Shown: positions 8,398 to 14,891 of the stretch, in pieces
Layout: each line of letters begins with the position of its first letter
How positions within the stretch are numbered: the stretch's first letter is position 1
Source of the DNA: Arthrobacter sp. SO3
GTDB lineage: Bacteria; Actinomycetota; Actinomycetes; Actinomycetales; Micrococcaceae
Assembly: GCF_020532825.1 (NCBI RefSeq)
Contig: NZ_MQTS01000028.1
Location: forward strand, 1-37,701
DNA length: 37,701 nt
Direction of reading: 5' to 3'
Program-made: the position numbers and the translations under genes
The notes under the pieces: model-generated
The model's input: only the letters and a program-made list of their open reading frames with translations
The model's database searches: none
What the model was told of the DNA's origin: nothing

Positions 8398-9710
8398 GGC
8401 GTCTCCTGGTTCTGCAGGGTGCGGGCCGGCAATGTGCCGGCTGGCAAGGTGCAGGCCGTCGGGGCGGCGGTATGGTCGTGGCCGGCGTGCTGGTGGATCG
8501 GTCCGCGCCCCTGTTTCAGGGAGAGCCCGTGGGCGGATCGGGTGCGGCTGGCCACGAGTTCCGCGGTGATGGACACCGCCACTTCGGCCGGGGTGACCGC
8601 GCCCAGGTCCAGCCCGATCGGCGAATGCAGCCGGGACAGGTCTTCGGCCGTTACCCCCGCCGCAAGAAGTGAATCGACGCGCTGGAGGTGGCTCCGCCGC
8701 GATCCCATGGCCCCGACGTAGGTTAGGTCCAGGCCCAGCGCTGTCTGCAGCAGGGGGATGTCGAACTTGGGATCGTGGGTGAGCACGCACACCACGGTCC
8801 GGGCATCAACGCGGCCGGCGGCGGCTTCGGCCGCCAGATAGCGGTGCGGCCAGCCGGACACCACCTGGTCCGCGCTGGCGAAGCGCGACTGGCTTGCGAA
8901 GGCAGGCCGGGCGTCGCACAGAGTCACGTGGTAGCCGAGCAGCCGGGCGGCAGGCAGCAGGGCCGCGCCGAAGTCGTTGGCGCCGAATACCAGCATCCGG
9001 GCCGCCGGCAGCCGGCTCTCCACCAGCAGGGTGATTGGACCCGGCCGGGGGCGGGCGTTTTGTGGCACGGCTGTGCCGGAAAGGCAGTCCTCCGGCGGGG
9101 GAAGCCGGACCAGCCCGGTCCGGCCGCCGCGCAGCATGGGCTCCAGCTGGGCAGCGGCCGCCAGCAGCAGCGGGTGTTCCCAGTCCCCAGCAACCCCCAG
9201 CAATGCGGCCACGGCCCCGGACTGCTCCACCTGGTAGCTGCCCGGGTCGGGGATGATGACGGCGCCGGCACCTCGCGGGGAGCCGGAACCTGCCGGGGAA
9301 TGGCCATCCAACCGGCGGATGAGCGCCAGTCCGGCGGTGGGTTCCTGGGCGTCCAGTGCCTGCAGGCTGTCCAGGCGGAGGACCCCGCCGACGTCGGGCA
9401 GCAGTTCGATGTGGATTTCGAGCTCACCGCCGCAGGTGAGCCCAACGGCGAACGCGTCCTCGGCGCTGAAGCCAAAGAGCTCCCGGCGCGGGCCGCCGTC
9501 GGCCATCACTTCAAAGGCCGCAGCCACGACGGCGCCCTCGACGCAGCCGCCGGACAGACTGCCCAGGACGTCGCCGGACTCGGACACCAGCATGGAGGTT
9601 CCCACCGGGCGCGGCGCGGAACCGCCGGCGCCCACCACTGTGGCCACAGCGCAGCGCTCACCGGCGGCTGCCGGCCCCCAGGCTGCCAGCGCGGGCATCA
9701 GGTCCAGCAC
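8388..9710 (-). CDS. xdhC: XdhC/CoxI family molybdenum-cofactor insertion and sulfuration factor
   Basis: XdhC proteins bind the molybdenum cofactor, assist its sulfuration and deliver it to xanthine dehydrogenase. The 440-residue product shows the N-terminal XdhC_CoxI domain (VATVVGAGGSAPRPVGTSM, then SLSGGCVEG at about 51-59, with the conserved Cys) and a C-terminal Rossmann-like domain (LVFGANDFGAALLPAARLLGYHVTLCDARP, abbreviated here; then LTHDPKFDIPLL and YVGAMGSRRSH). The start is GTG at 9710, with GAAAGGGG eight bases upstream. It is longer than many XdhC proteins because of a middle insert and a 45-residue tail that includes the His-rich HQHAGHDH. It overlaps the FAD subunit gene by 10 bp and follows guaD by 181 bp. 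Confidence 0.88.
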   Translation of the reverse strand: MLDLMPALAAWGPAAAGERCAVATVVGAGGSAPRPVGTSMLVSESGDVLGSLSGGCVEGAVVAAAFEVMADGGPRRELFGFSAEDAFAVGLTCGGELEIHIELLPDVGGVLRLDSLQALDAQEPTAGLALIRRLDGHSPAGSGSPRGAGAVIIPDPGSYQVEQSGAVAALLGVAGDWEHPLLLAAAAQLEPMLRGGRTGLVRLPPPEDCLSGTAVPQNARPRPGPITLLVESRLPAARMLVFGANDFGAALLPAARLLGYHVTLCDARPAFASQSRFASADQVVSGWPHRYLAAEAAAGRVDARTVVCVLTHDPKFDIPLLQTALGLDLTYVGAMGSRRSHLQRVDSLLAAGVTAEDLSRLHSPIGLDLGAVTPAEVAVSITAELVASRTRSAHGLSLKQGRGPIHQHAGHDHTAAPTACTLPAGTLPARTLQNQETPWT

Positions 9711-9813
9711 GGCTGCAGCCCCTTTCCGCGTGCGGCGTTGGTGTGCACATTCTCGTTCGTATCACGCGCCGGGGGAAGCGCCGTCCCGCCCGGGTCCCCC
9801 GGAAATCCGCTGC

Positions 9814-9863
9814 GGTTTCGGACTGTCGCGCCCGGGATCCGCGCCGCGATTGTCCGGAAGCGC
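9814..9863. repeat. Palindromic intergenic repeat, family II copy 1
   Basis: An imperfect palindrome, arms 9816-9830 and 9845-9859 (12 of 15 positions match), starting TTTCGGAC with a GGATCCG centre. About 36 of 50 positions match a second copy at 28018. It lies in the guaD-xdhC gap, 3' of guaD. Confidence 0.7.
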
Positions 9864-9891
9864 AGCGAAACCCGCACGTAGGCCACAGGCC

Positions 9892-10386
9892 CTAATAGCC
9901 GATCCGGGTCTGCAGGCTGTTCCAGGTGTTGAACGGCTGCAGCACAGGCGGCGATTCCGGGCCGTCAAGCTCCAGCTTGCGCACGGACAGGACATCCCCA
10001 GGCTGGTTGTTCTCGAAGTACTCGTAAAACACGGCGTCGTCGAATCCGACGGAGGCGGCGTCGTGGCGGTCGGCGGCAAAAATGACGCGGTCCACGCGGG
10101 CCCAGAGGGCGGACGCCAGGCACATGGGGCACGGTTCGCAGCTGGTGTAGAGCGTGGCCCCGCTGAGCTCGAAGGTGCCCAGTTCCGTGCAGGCCCGGCG
10201 GATGGCCGTGACCTCGGCGTGGGCGGTGGGGTCGTTGGTGGCGGTGACCCGGTTGACGCCGTCGAACGCCTGGCCATCCGCGGTGACGATGACGGCCCCG
10301 AAAGGCCCCCCGCTGTCCAGGACGTTGGCCGTGGCCAGCTCGATGGACCGGGCAAGATGCGTCTGGTCGGTGACAATGACAGCCAT
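9892..10386 (-). CDS. guaD: Guanine deaminase (cytidine-deaminase fold)
   Basis: This 164-residue protein closely resembles Bacillus subtilis GuaD from memory. It carries PTAHAEVTAIRRAC with zinc ligand His56 and proton-shuttle Glu58, SCEPCPMC with zinc ligands Cys86 and Cys89, and the GFDDAVFYEYF segment typical of GuaD. It hydrolyses guanine to xanthine and ammonia in the cytoplasm, supplying substrate to the xanthine dehydrogenase encoded by the next three genes. GGGAG seven bases before the ATG supports the start. A 300-bp gap upstream holds its presumed promoter and a leader hairpin. The 181-bp gap to xdhC means the operon may carry an internal promoter or partial terminator. Confidence 0.92.
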   Translation of the reverse strand: MAVIVTDQTHLARSIELATANVLDSGGPFGAVIVTADGQAFDGVNRVTATNDPTAHAEVTAIRRACTELGTFELSGATLYTSCEPCPMCLASALWARVDRVIFAADRHDAASVGFDDAVFYEYFENNQPGDVLSVRKLELDGPESPPVLQPFNTWNSLQTRIGY

Positions 10387-10685
10387 GATGCGACTCCCTT
10401 GTGCCTGTGGAAGCCGGTACCCCGTGGCAGAACGTAATCCGTCAGCTGCGTCGGTTACCAGGCTTCAGCGTGTGCGATGAAGGTTCAGTTACGCCTGGTA
10501 GATAGCCTCCCGGGTCCCCGGGTGCCCGCCTTTGACACCAGCGAGACTAGCAGCGGATCGGGGTCCGCGCCAGCAATTTTTGGAACGCTGGTTTCGTGAT
10601 GTGAAATTCAGATTTCCACGGTGTCACAGTCCTGAAACTGGCAGGTTCTGGCAGGCAGCGGGAACGGGCGCGGAATCTGGCTGGA
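10387..10685. other. Intergenic region upstream of guaD
   Basis: About 300 bp without a convincing gene. It contains an inverted repeat (10456-10500), a GC-rich CCCGG-N4-CCGGG element near 10507-10522, and two isolated half-sites of the TTCCAC operator (10407-10412 on the minus strand and 10614-10619 on the plus strand). I could not pick a clear minus-strand -35/-10 pair for guaD. Confidence 0.5.
10456..10500 (-). promoter_or_regulatory. Possible structured RNA hairpin in the guaD leader
   Basis: Read on the minus strand, TACCAGGC pairs perfectly with GCCTGGTA 29 bases later, and an inner CTTCA/TGAAG pair extends the helix on the 3' side, leaving an 11-base one-sided bulge. There is no T-tract. 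No known riboswitch class matched by eye. Confidence 0.35.
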
Positions 10686-10898
10686 CTACTTCGGAGCACC
10701 CGACCGCGGCGCTGAAGCTGGCAGCCGGTTGGACCTGGCTGCCCGCAGCCGGTTGACCCAGCGCGAAACCCGTCCGGGCCGGTGCCCACGGTCGGCCGGG
10801 AAGTAAAAGTCGGGATCGGTGCCGCCGCGGGGCAGATAGAGCTCGTCCACTGCCTGCGGCGGCTCGGTACCCTGCGTGGTGGACGCTTGCTGCTGCAT
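10686..10898 (-). CDS. Hypothetical protein, 70 residues
   Basis: I do not recognise this protein. From the ATG at 10898 it reads MQQQASTTQGTEPP, an acidic, Gln/Thr-rich start, followed by DELYLPRGGTDPDFYFPADRGHRPGRVSRW and a basic Arg-rich C-terminal third ending in SGAPK (sequence abbreviated). There is no signal peptide or membrane segment; the basic tail could bind nucleic acid, but this is only a charge argument. The start was chosen because AGGAG lies six bases before this ATG; an upstream in-frame ATG at 10913 would put the Shine-Dalgarno inside the gene. A good promoter (TTGACC-17-TACCGT) precedes it, which is the best evidence that it is real. It is divergent from the uricase gene and shares its regulatory gap. 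Confidence 0.6.
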   Translation of the reverse strand: MQQQASTTQGTEPPQAVDELYLPRGGTDPDFYFPADRGHRPGRVSRWVNRLRAARSNRLPASAPRSGAPK

Positions 10899-10951
10899 TT
10901 TATGCTCCTTCATTTTTTCACAATGCGAAACTTAGTTCTTGTTATACGGAA

Positions 10952-10980
10952 ACGGTAGGGGCTAGCCGGAGCCTGGTCAA
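10952..10980 (-). promoter_or_regulatory. Promoter for the 70-residue hypothetical gene
   Basis: On the minus strand TTGACC (10975-10980) and TACCGT (10952-10957) are separated by 17 bases, giving a start near 10946 and a leader of about 48 bases. The match to the housekeeping sigma consensus is good. Confidence 0.55.
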
Positions 10981-11012
10981 GGGTCTGCGACCCCGGTCAC
11001 GCGGCGCCCCGG

Positions 11013-11038
11013 TCACAATCGGAAAGTTCGGATTGTGA
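11013..11038. promoter_or_regulatory. Palindromic operator candidate upstream of the uricase promoter
   Basis: TCACAATC (11013-11020) and GATTGTGA (11031-11038) form perfect 8-bp arms with a 10-bp spacer. The element directly abuts the -35 box at 11039 and lies between two divergent promoters, so a bound protein could act on either. A CCCCGGTCAC direct repeat (10991 and 11007) runs into it. Confidence 0.5.
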
Positions 11039-11067
11039 TTTACAGCACCGCCGGGCTGGGTTAGTCT
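11039..11067 (+). promoter_or_regulatory. Promoter of the uricase leader
   Basis: TTTACA (11039-11044), a 17-base spacer and TAGTCT (11062-11067) form a good housekeeping promoter. Transcription would start near 11073-11075, about 177 bases before the pucL ATG. Confidence 0.6.
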
Positions 11068-11072
11068 TGAAA

Positions 11073-11158
11073 GTAATTCGTGGCGTAGGTCACGTAACCT
11101 GGGAGCACAGCAGGCAGGGTTGTAATGAGCTGGCGTCAACTGACGTCGGCTCTTTTTT
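11073..11158 (+). ncRNA. Candidate short leader RNA or attenuator upstream of uricase
   Basis: From the predicted start to the T-run is about 85 bases. It holds a small CGTG/CACG hairpin (11079-11094 region), an AACCT/GGGTT pairing, and the terminator below. TGGCGT occurs twice (11081 and 11131), and both copies could pair with the same 3' terminator arm, so alternative folds are possible. It could be a transcription attenuator for pucL or an independent small RNA. No known class was recognised. Confidence 0.4.
11127..11158 (+). terminator. Intrinsic terminator inside the uricase leader
   Basis: GAGCTGGCGT (11127-11136) pairs fully with ACGTCGGCTC (11143-11152), counting two G-U pairs; the CAACTG loop can close one more pair. 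Six T follow (11153-11158). This is the only textbook stem plus U-tract in the window and no gene ends before it. Confidence 0.75.
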
Positions 11159-11205
11159 ATGGGCCGGCGGAGAAAGAAACGAACGCGAAACGCGTCCGAA
11201 ATTTC

Positions 11206-11235
11206 TATGTGGGAGTTTGATTCCACATACCGGAA
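11206..11235. promoter_or_regulatory. Operator-like palindromes just upstream of uricase
   Basis: Two overlapping elements. TATGTGG-N10-CCACATA (11206-11229) is a perfect 7-bp inverted repeat. TTCCACATACCGGAA (11221-11235) matches 12 of 15 positions of the palindrome at the hyi promoter (20517) and has TTCC/GGAA ends. They lie 16 bases before the pucL ATG, downstream of the terminator. Confidence 0.5.
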
Positions 11236-11250
11236 GTTGGGAACCCCTCC

Positions 11251-12159
11251 ATGAACAACAAAATCGTCCTCGGACAGAACCAGTACGGTAAGGCAGAAGT
11301 TCGCGTCGTGAAGATCACCCGCGACACGGAGCGCCACGAGATCGAAGACCTCAACGTCACCTCTCAGCTCCGCGGCGACTTCGCCGCGGCCCACCTCGAA
11401 GGCGACAACAGCCACGTGGTGGCCACGGACACGCAAAAGAACACCATCTATGCCTTCGCCCGGGAAGGCATCGGCTCCCCCGAGGCGTTCCTGCTCCGGC
11501 TCGGAGAGCACTTCACCTCAAGCTTCGACTGGGTGAGCGGCGGCCGCTGGGCAGCCGAGTCCTACAGCTGGGACCGCATTCAGGCCCACGGCGCAGCGCA
11601 CGACCACTCGTTCGTCCGCAACGGCCAGGAAGTCCGGACCGCCGTGCTGGTCCAGGACGGCGCCGAGCGGCACCTCATCTCCGGGCTCAAGGACCTCACC
11701 GTGCTCAAATCCACCCAGTCAGGCTTCGTCGGCTACCCACGGGACAAGTACACCACCCTGCCGGAAACCACCGACCGGATCCTCGCCACCGACGTTTCCG
11801 CCCGCTGGCGCTTCAACGCCGGCACGGACTTCAGCTCCCTGGACTTCAACAAGAGCTATGAGGATGTCAAAGCCCTCCTGCTGGAGGGCTTTACCGAGAA
11901 GTACTCGCACGCTCTGCAGCAGACCCTGTTCGACATGGGCGCCAAGGTTCTGGAAGCACACAGCGAGATCGACGAAATCAAGTTCTCGATGCCCAACAAG
12001 CATCACTTCCTGGTGGACCTCTCACCCTTCGGCCTCGACAACCCCAACGAGGTCTTCTTCGCCGCTGACCGCCCGTACGGCCTGATCGAGGCGACGGTCC
12101 AGCGCGAAGACGCCGCACCGGCCGAGGCCGCCTGGTCCGGCATCGCCGGCTTCTGCTAG
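11251..12159 (+). CDS. pucL: Urate oxidase (factor-independent urate hydroxylase)
   Basis: The 302-residue enzyme oxidises urate to 5-hydroxyisourate with O2 and no cofactor. It resembles the Arthrobacter globiformis uricase nearly throughout: VLGQNQYGKAEVRVVK with Lys14, VVATDTQKNTIYAFA with Thr59 (the Lys-Thr catalytic dyad), SGFVGYPRDKYTTLPETTDRILATD, then EIKFSMPNKHHFLVDL with the conserved His, and DRPYGLIEATVQRE near the end. Two tunnelling-fold domains form the subunit of a homotetramer. A weak GGGA precedes the ATG. It sits behind a long leader with a promoter, terminator and palindromes, and is followed by a strong hairpin, so it is probably monocistronic. HIU hydrolase and OHCU decarboxylase, which usually act next, are not adjacent. 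Confidence 0.96.
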   Translation: MNNKIVLGQNQYGKAEVRVVKITRDTERHEIEDLNVTSQLRGDFAAAHLEGDNSHVVATDTQKNTIYAFAREGIGSPEAFLLRLGEHFTSSFDWVSGGRWAAESYSWDRIQAHGAAHDHSFVRNGQEVRTAVLVQDGAERHLISGLKDLTVLKSTQSGFVGYPRDKYTTLPETTDRILATDVSARWRFNAGTDFSSLDFNKSYEDVKALLLEGFTEKYSHALQQTLFDMGAKVLEAHSEIDEIKFSMPNKHHFLVDLSPFGLDNPNEVFFAADRPYGLIEATVQREDAAPAEAAWSGIAGFC

Positions 12160-12170
12160 GACCTCCGCCG

Positions 12171-12216
12171 CCGGTTCCAGTGCCGCCGCCAGCACGCGCG
12201 ACGGCACTGGAACCGG
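12171..12216. terminator. Hairpin downstream of uricase
   Basis: CCGGTTCCAGTGCCG (12171-12185) and its exact complement (12202-12216) form a 15-bp stem with a 16-base loop, 12 bp after the pucL stop. No T-tract follows. Confidence 0.6.
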
Positions 12217-12243
12217 CAGGCATCACCCCACCAAGCCACATCT

Positions 12244-12307
12244 GTTAGCCAGACACCGTTAGCCAGACAAAGACGTCTGCCATGAACCAAGAAAGTCTGC
12301 CATGAAC
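12244..12307 (+). repeat. Short tandem duplications before the purine permease
   Basis: GTTAGCCAGACA occurs twice with a 14-bp period (12244 and 12258), and GTCTGCCATGAAC twice with a 20-bp period (12275 and 12295). The second duplication copies the permease start codon. Confidence 0.8.
12282..12305 (+). CDS. Possible upstream mini-ORF overlapping the permease start
   Basis: The duplicated ATG opens a seven-codon frame (MNQESLP) whose TGA overlaps the permease ATG as ATGA. Neither start has a strong Shine-Dalgarno; AAGAAAG lies inside the mini-ORF. It may couple translation or be a by-product of the duplication. Confidence 0.3.
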   Translation: MNQESLP

Positions 12308-13810
12308 ATGAAAAAGAAGGCTGCTGCCAGCCGACAGCCCGGAAGCCCCACCCCTTCGGCCCGCCGTCCCGAGGACGAAAGGCTCTCCGTTGCCAGCAGC
12401 TTCGCGTACGGATTCCAACATGTCCTGACCATGTACGGCGGCATCATTGCGGTCCCCCTGATCGTCGGGCAGGCCGCTGGCCTCTCCCCCGCGGATATCG
12501 GGATCCTGATTGCAGCCGCACTCTTTATGGGCGGGCTGGCAACCCTCCTGCAGACCCTGGGCCTTCCGTTCTTCGGATCGCAGCTGCCCCTGGTGCAGGG
12601 CGTGTCGTTCGCCAGCGTGGCAACCATGGTGGCAATTGTCACCGGCGGCGGCGGCCTTCCGGCCGTTTTTGGTGCCGTCATCGTCTCCGCAGCGATCGGT
12701 CTCCTCATCGCCCCGGTCTTTTCAAAGATTGTCCGGTTCTTCCCGCCCGTCGTGACCGGGACAGTGATCACCACGATCGGCCTGACTCTGATGCCGGTGG
12801 CCGCCAACTGGGCCATGGGCGGCAACAAAAAGGCCGACGATTACGGCAGCATGGCGAACATCGGGCTCGCCGGGATCACGCTGGCCCTGGTGCTCGTGTT
12901 CAGCAAGGTCGGCAGTGCCACCATTTCCCGGCTCTCCATCCTGCTTGCCATGGTGGGCGGGACGATTGTCGCCGTCATGACCGGGATGGCCAACTTCGCC
13001 AAAGTCGGGGACGGCCCGATCGTGGCGTTTCCAACGCCGTTCCACCTGGGTATGCCCACCTTCGAAATCGCGGCCATTATCTCCATGGTGATTGTGGTCC
13101 TGGTGATCCTGACCGAGACCATGGCCGACATCCTCGCAGTTGGCGAGATCGTCGGAACCAAAGTGGACTCCAAAAGGATCGCTGCAGGCCTGCGGGCCGA
13201 CATGGGCTCCAGCCTGCTGGCGCCCATTTTCGGCTCCTTCACCCAGAGCGCGTTCGCCCAGAACGTCGGACTGGTTGCCGTCACCAAGATCAGGAGCCGC
13301 TACGTCGTCGCCGCCGGCGGCGTCATCCTCGTGCTGCTGGGCCTGCTGCCCGTCCTGGGCCGCGTTGTGGCCGCCGTGCCCACGGCGGTACTCGGAGGAG
13401 CAGGCATCGTGCTGTTCGGCACCGTTGCCGCCAGCGGTATCCGCACCCTTGCCAAGGTCGAGTACCGGAACAACATGAACCTGATCATCGTCGCCGCCTC
13501 GATCGGCTTCGGCATGATCCCGATCGCGGCCCCGACGTTCTATGACAAGTTCCCGTCCTGGTTCAGCACGATATTCCACTCCGGCATCAGCTCCGCCGCC
13601 GTGATGGCCATCGCGCTGAATCTGCTCTTCAACCACCTGAAAGCAGGCAATTCGGAGAACCAGTCGGTCTTTGTGGCCGGAACCGGACGGGTCATCCGCG
13701 AGGACGACCTGAAGCCACTGGCCGACGGCGACCGATTCGAGGGCGGCAAGCTGATCGACTGCGACGGCAAGGAAGTCCCGGTGGAGTCGGCGTCGAGCTC
13801 CGACCACTGA
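12302..13810 (+). CDS. NCS2-family purine (xanthine/urate) permease
   Basis: A 502-residue nucleobase:cation symporter-2 (NAT/NCS2) with about 12-14 membrane segments. Diagnostic features are the FQHVLTMYGG motif in TM1 (Gln39-His40), the TM8 acidic residue Glu272 in LTETMADILAVGE, and the NAT signature QNVGLVAVTK at 320-329. Members import uracil, xanthine or urate with H+ or Na+. The motif and the neighbouring uricase favour xanthine or urate, but the substrate is inferred. Both termini are hydrophilic tails, the C-terminal one about 50 residues long. The ATG at 12302 lacks a good ribosome site and overlaps a mini-ORF; Met3 is an alternative start. A strong hairpin follows the stop. Confidence 0.88.
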   Translation: MNMKKKAAASRQPGSPTPSARRPEDERLSVASSFAYGFQHVLTMYGGIIAVPLIVGQAAGLSPADIGILIAAALFMGGLATLLQTLGLPFFGSQLPLVQGVSFASVATMVAIVTGGGGLPAVFGAVIVSAAIGLLIAPVFSKIVRFFPPVVTGTVITTIGLTLMPVAANWAMGGNKKADDYGSMANIGLAGITLALVLVFSKVGSATISRLSILLAMVGGTIVAVMTGMANFAKVGDGPIVAFPTPFHLGMPTFEIAAIISMVIVVLVILTETMADILAVGEIVGTKVDSKRIAAGLRADMGSSLLAPIFGSFTQSAFAQNVGLVAVTKIRSRYVVAAGGVILVLLGLLPVLGRVVAAVPTAVLGGAGIVLFGTVAASGIRTLAKVEYRNNMNLIIVAASIGFGMIPIAAPTFYDKFPSWFSTIFHSGISSAAVMAIALNLLFNHLKAGNSENQSVFVAGTGRVIREDDLKPLADGDRFEGGKLIDCDGKEVPVESASSSDH

Positions 13811-13834
13811 CGGCCGCCACCACTATGACAGCTG

Positions 13835-13864
13835 CGGCCCCTTTCCCGGGCGGGAAAGGGGCCG
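13835..13864. terminator. Strong bidirectional hairpin between permease and IclR gene
   Basis: CGGCCCCTTTCCC (13835-13847) and its exact complement (13852-13864) give a 13-bp stem with a four-base loop between two convergent genes. There is no long T-tract on either strand. Confidence 0.65.
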
Positions 13865-13914
13865 TAGCCGGCCGCGCAGGCCGGGCCGGGCAGGCCGGGA
13901 CAAGGTGGTGCGGC

Positions 13915-14670
13915 TCAGCTCTTGTTGAGGTCCCGGGAAATCGCCAGGGCCGCCTCGCGCAGCAGCGGCACGGCACGGTCGGCGAAGGCCTCGTCCACCC
14001 GGGACACGGGCCCTGAGACGGAAATCGCCGCAGGGGTGGGCGCATTGGGGATGGCAATGGCGAAGCAGCGGACGCCGATCTCCTGCTCTTCCTCATCGAT
14101 GGAGTAGCCGCGGTCCCGGATCAGCTTCAGGTCCGCCAGGAGGGCCTCGACATCGCCGATGCTCTTGGGGGTGGGGGTGGGCATGCCCTTCCGGGCAACG
14201 ATGCCACGCACGGTCTCGTCGTCCAGCTGGGCAAGAATCGCCTTGCCCATTCCGGTGGCGTGCATGAAACCGCGGCGACCCACTTCGGTGATCATCCGCA
14301 TCGAATGCAGCGACGGGACCTGGGCCACGTACATGACCATGTCCGAGTCCAGCACCGCCATGTTGGCGGTTTCCCCAAGCCGTTCCACGAGGGACTGGAG
14401 CTGCGGGCGGGCCAGCGCCCCCAACTGCTTGTTCGCTGCCTCGCCGAGGCGGATCAGGCGTGGACCCAGGGCATAGCGGCGGTTCGGCAGCTGCCGGATG
14501 TACCCCAGGGTGACCAGGGTGCGGAGCAGCCGGTGGATGGTGGGCAGCGGGAGGTCGGTGGAGGCCGAAAGCTCGCTGAGGGTGACGTCGCCGCCGGCAT
14601 CAGTAATCAGTTCCAGAAGTTCGAAAACGCGCTCAACCGACTGCACGCCTCCGGGGGTTTTTTCCGCCAT
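13915..14670 (-). CDS. IclR-family transcriptional regulator, likely of allantoin/glyoxylate genes (AllR-like)
   Basis: This 251-residue protein has an N-terminal winged helix-turn-helix (about residues 10-70; VTLSELSASTDLPLPTIHRL is the HTH) and a C-terminal IclR effector domain with TGMGKAILAQLDD and IGVRCFAIAIPN segments. IclR proteins usually repress by binding short palindromes and release on binding a small metabolite; in Streptomyces the IclR protein AllR controls the allantoin and glyoxylate genes. Here the gene is divergent from malic enzyme-malate synthase and near uricase and allantoin genes, so the same role is inferred. The ATG at 14670 has AGGAG nine bases upstream; an earlier TTG (14703) is less likely. 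Confidence 0.88.
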   Translation of the reverse strand: MAEKTPGGVQSVERVFELLELITDAGGDVTLSELSASTDLPLPTIHRLLRTLVTLGYIRQLPNRRYALGPRLIRLGEAANKQLGALARPQLQSLVERLGETANMAVLDSDMVMYVAQVPSLHSMRMITEVGRRGFMHATGMGKAILAQLDDETVRGIVARKGMPTPTPKSIGDVEALLADLKLIRDRGYSIDEEEQEIGVRCFAIAIPNAPTPAAISVSGPVSRVDEAFADRAVPLLREAALAISRDLNKS

Positions 14671-14740
14671 GACTTTGGTCTCCTGAGGGGTTGCTGACGA
14701 CAACTTTTATCCGCATCGTGAAAAAGAGCTTGGTAGACCT

Positions 14741-14769
14741 AAGATACCGCACCACCAGCGCACCGTCGA
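14741..14769 (-). promoter_or_regulatory. Promoter candidate for the IclR gene
   Basis: On the minus strand TCGACG (14764-14769), 17 bases, TATCTT (14741-14746). The start would be near 14734, a leader of about 64 bases. Confidence 0.4.
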
Positions 14770-14797
14770 CGCAGCCCGCACTGCCAGCATCTGGTGC

Positions 14798-14826
14798 TTG
14801 TATTTCCACAAGGTAGATAATAATAT
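14798..14826 (+). promoter_or_regulatory. Promoter of the malic enzyme-malate synthase operon with embedded operator
   Basis: TTGTAT (14798-14803), exactly 17 bases, TAATAT (14821-14826). The spacer contains TTCCACAAGGTAGAT (14804-14818), which matches 12 of 15 positions of the hyi operator, so a repressor would block RNA polymerase directly. An AT-rich tract follows. Confidence 0.6.
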
Positions 14827-14891
14827 CCATAATACGAAATAAATTGCTTGCAACCAGTGCCCGCACTGCGGGCCGATTAGGAGGAAATTCA

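Noticed and set aside
9698..9886. A 62-residue minus-strand frame between guaD and xdhC
   Set aside because: It runs through the family II palindrome, has no ribosome site and no family resemblance.
10614..10628. A fourth full operator of the TTCCAC type upstream of guaD
   Set aside because: Only one half-site matches; the other half agrees at no more than three positions, so it is no better than chance.
10532..10756. A 74-residue plus-strand frame upstream of guaD
   Set aside because: It overlaps the 70-residue minus-strand gene, which has better start signals, and shows no motif.
11073..11158. Known purine, guanidine, THF or molybdenum-cofactor riboswitch in the uricase leader
   Set aside because: None of the conserved cores of these classes could be found by eye; only the terminator and short hairpins are evident.
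12022..12241. Minus-strand frames over the pucL 3' end and terminator
   Set aside because: Antisense shadow of pucL plus hairpin sequence, without start signals.
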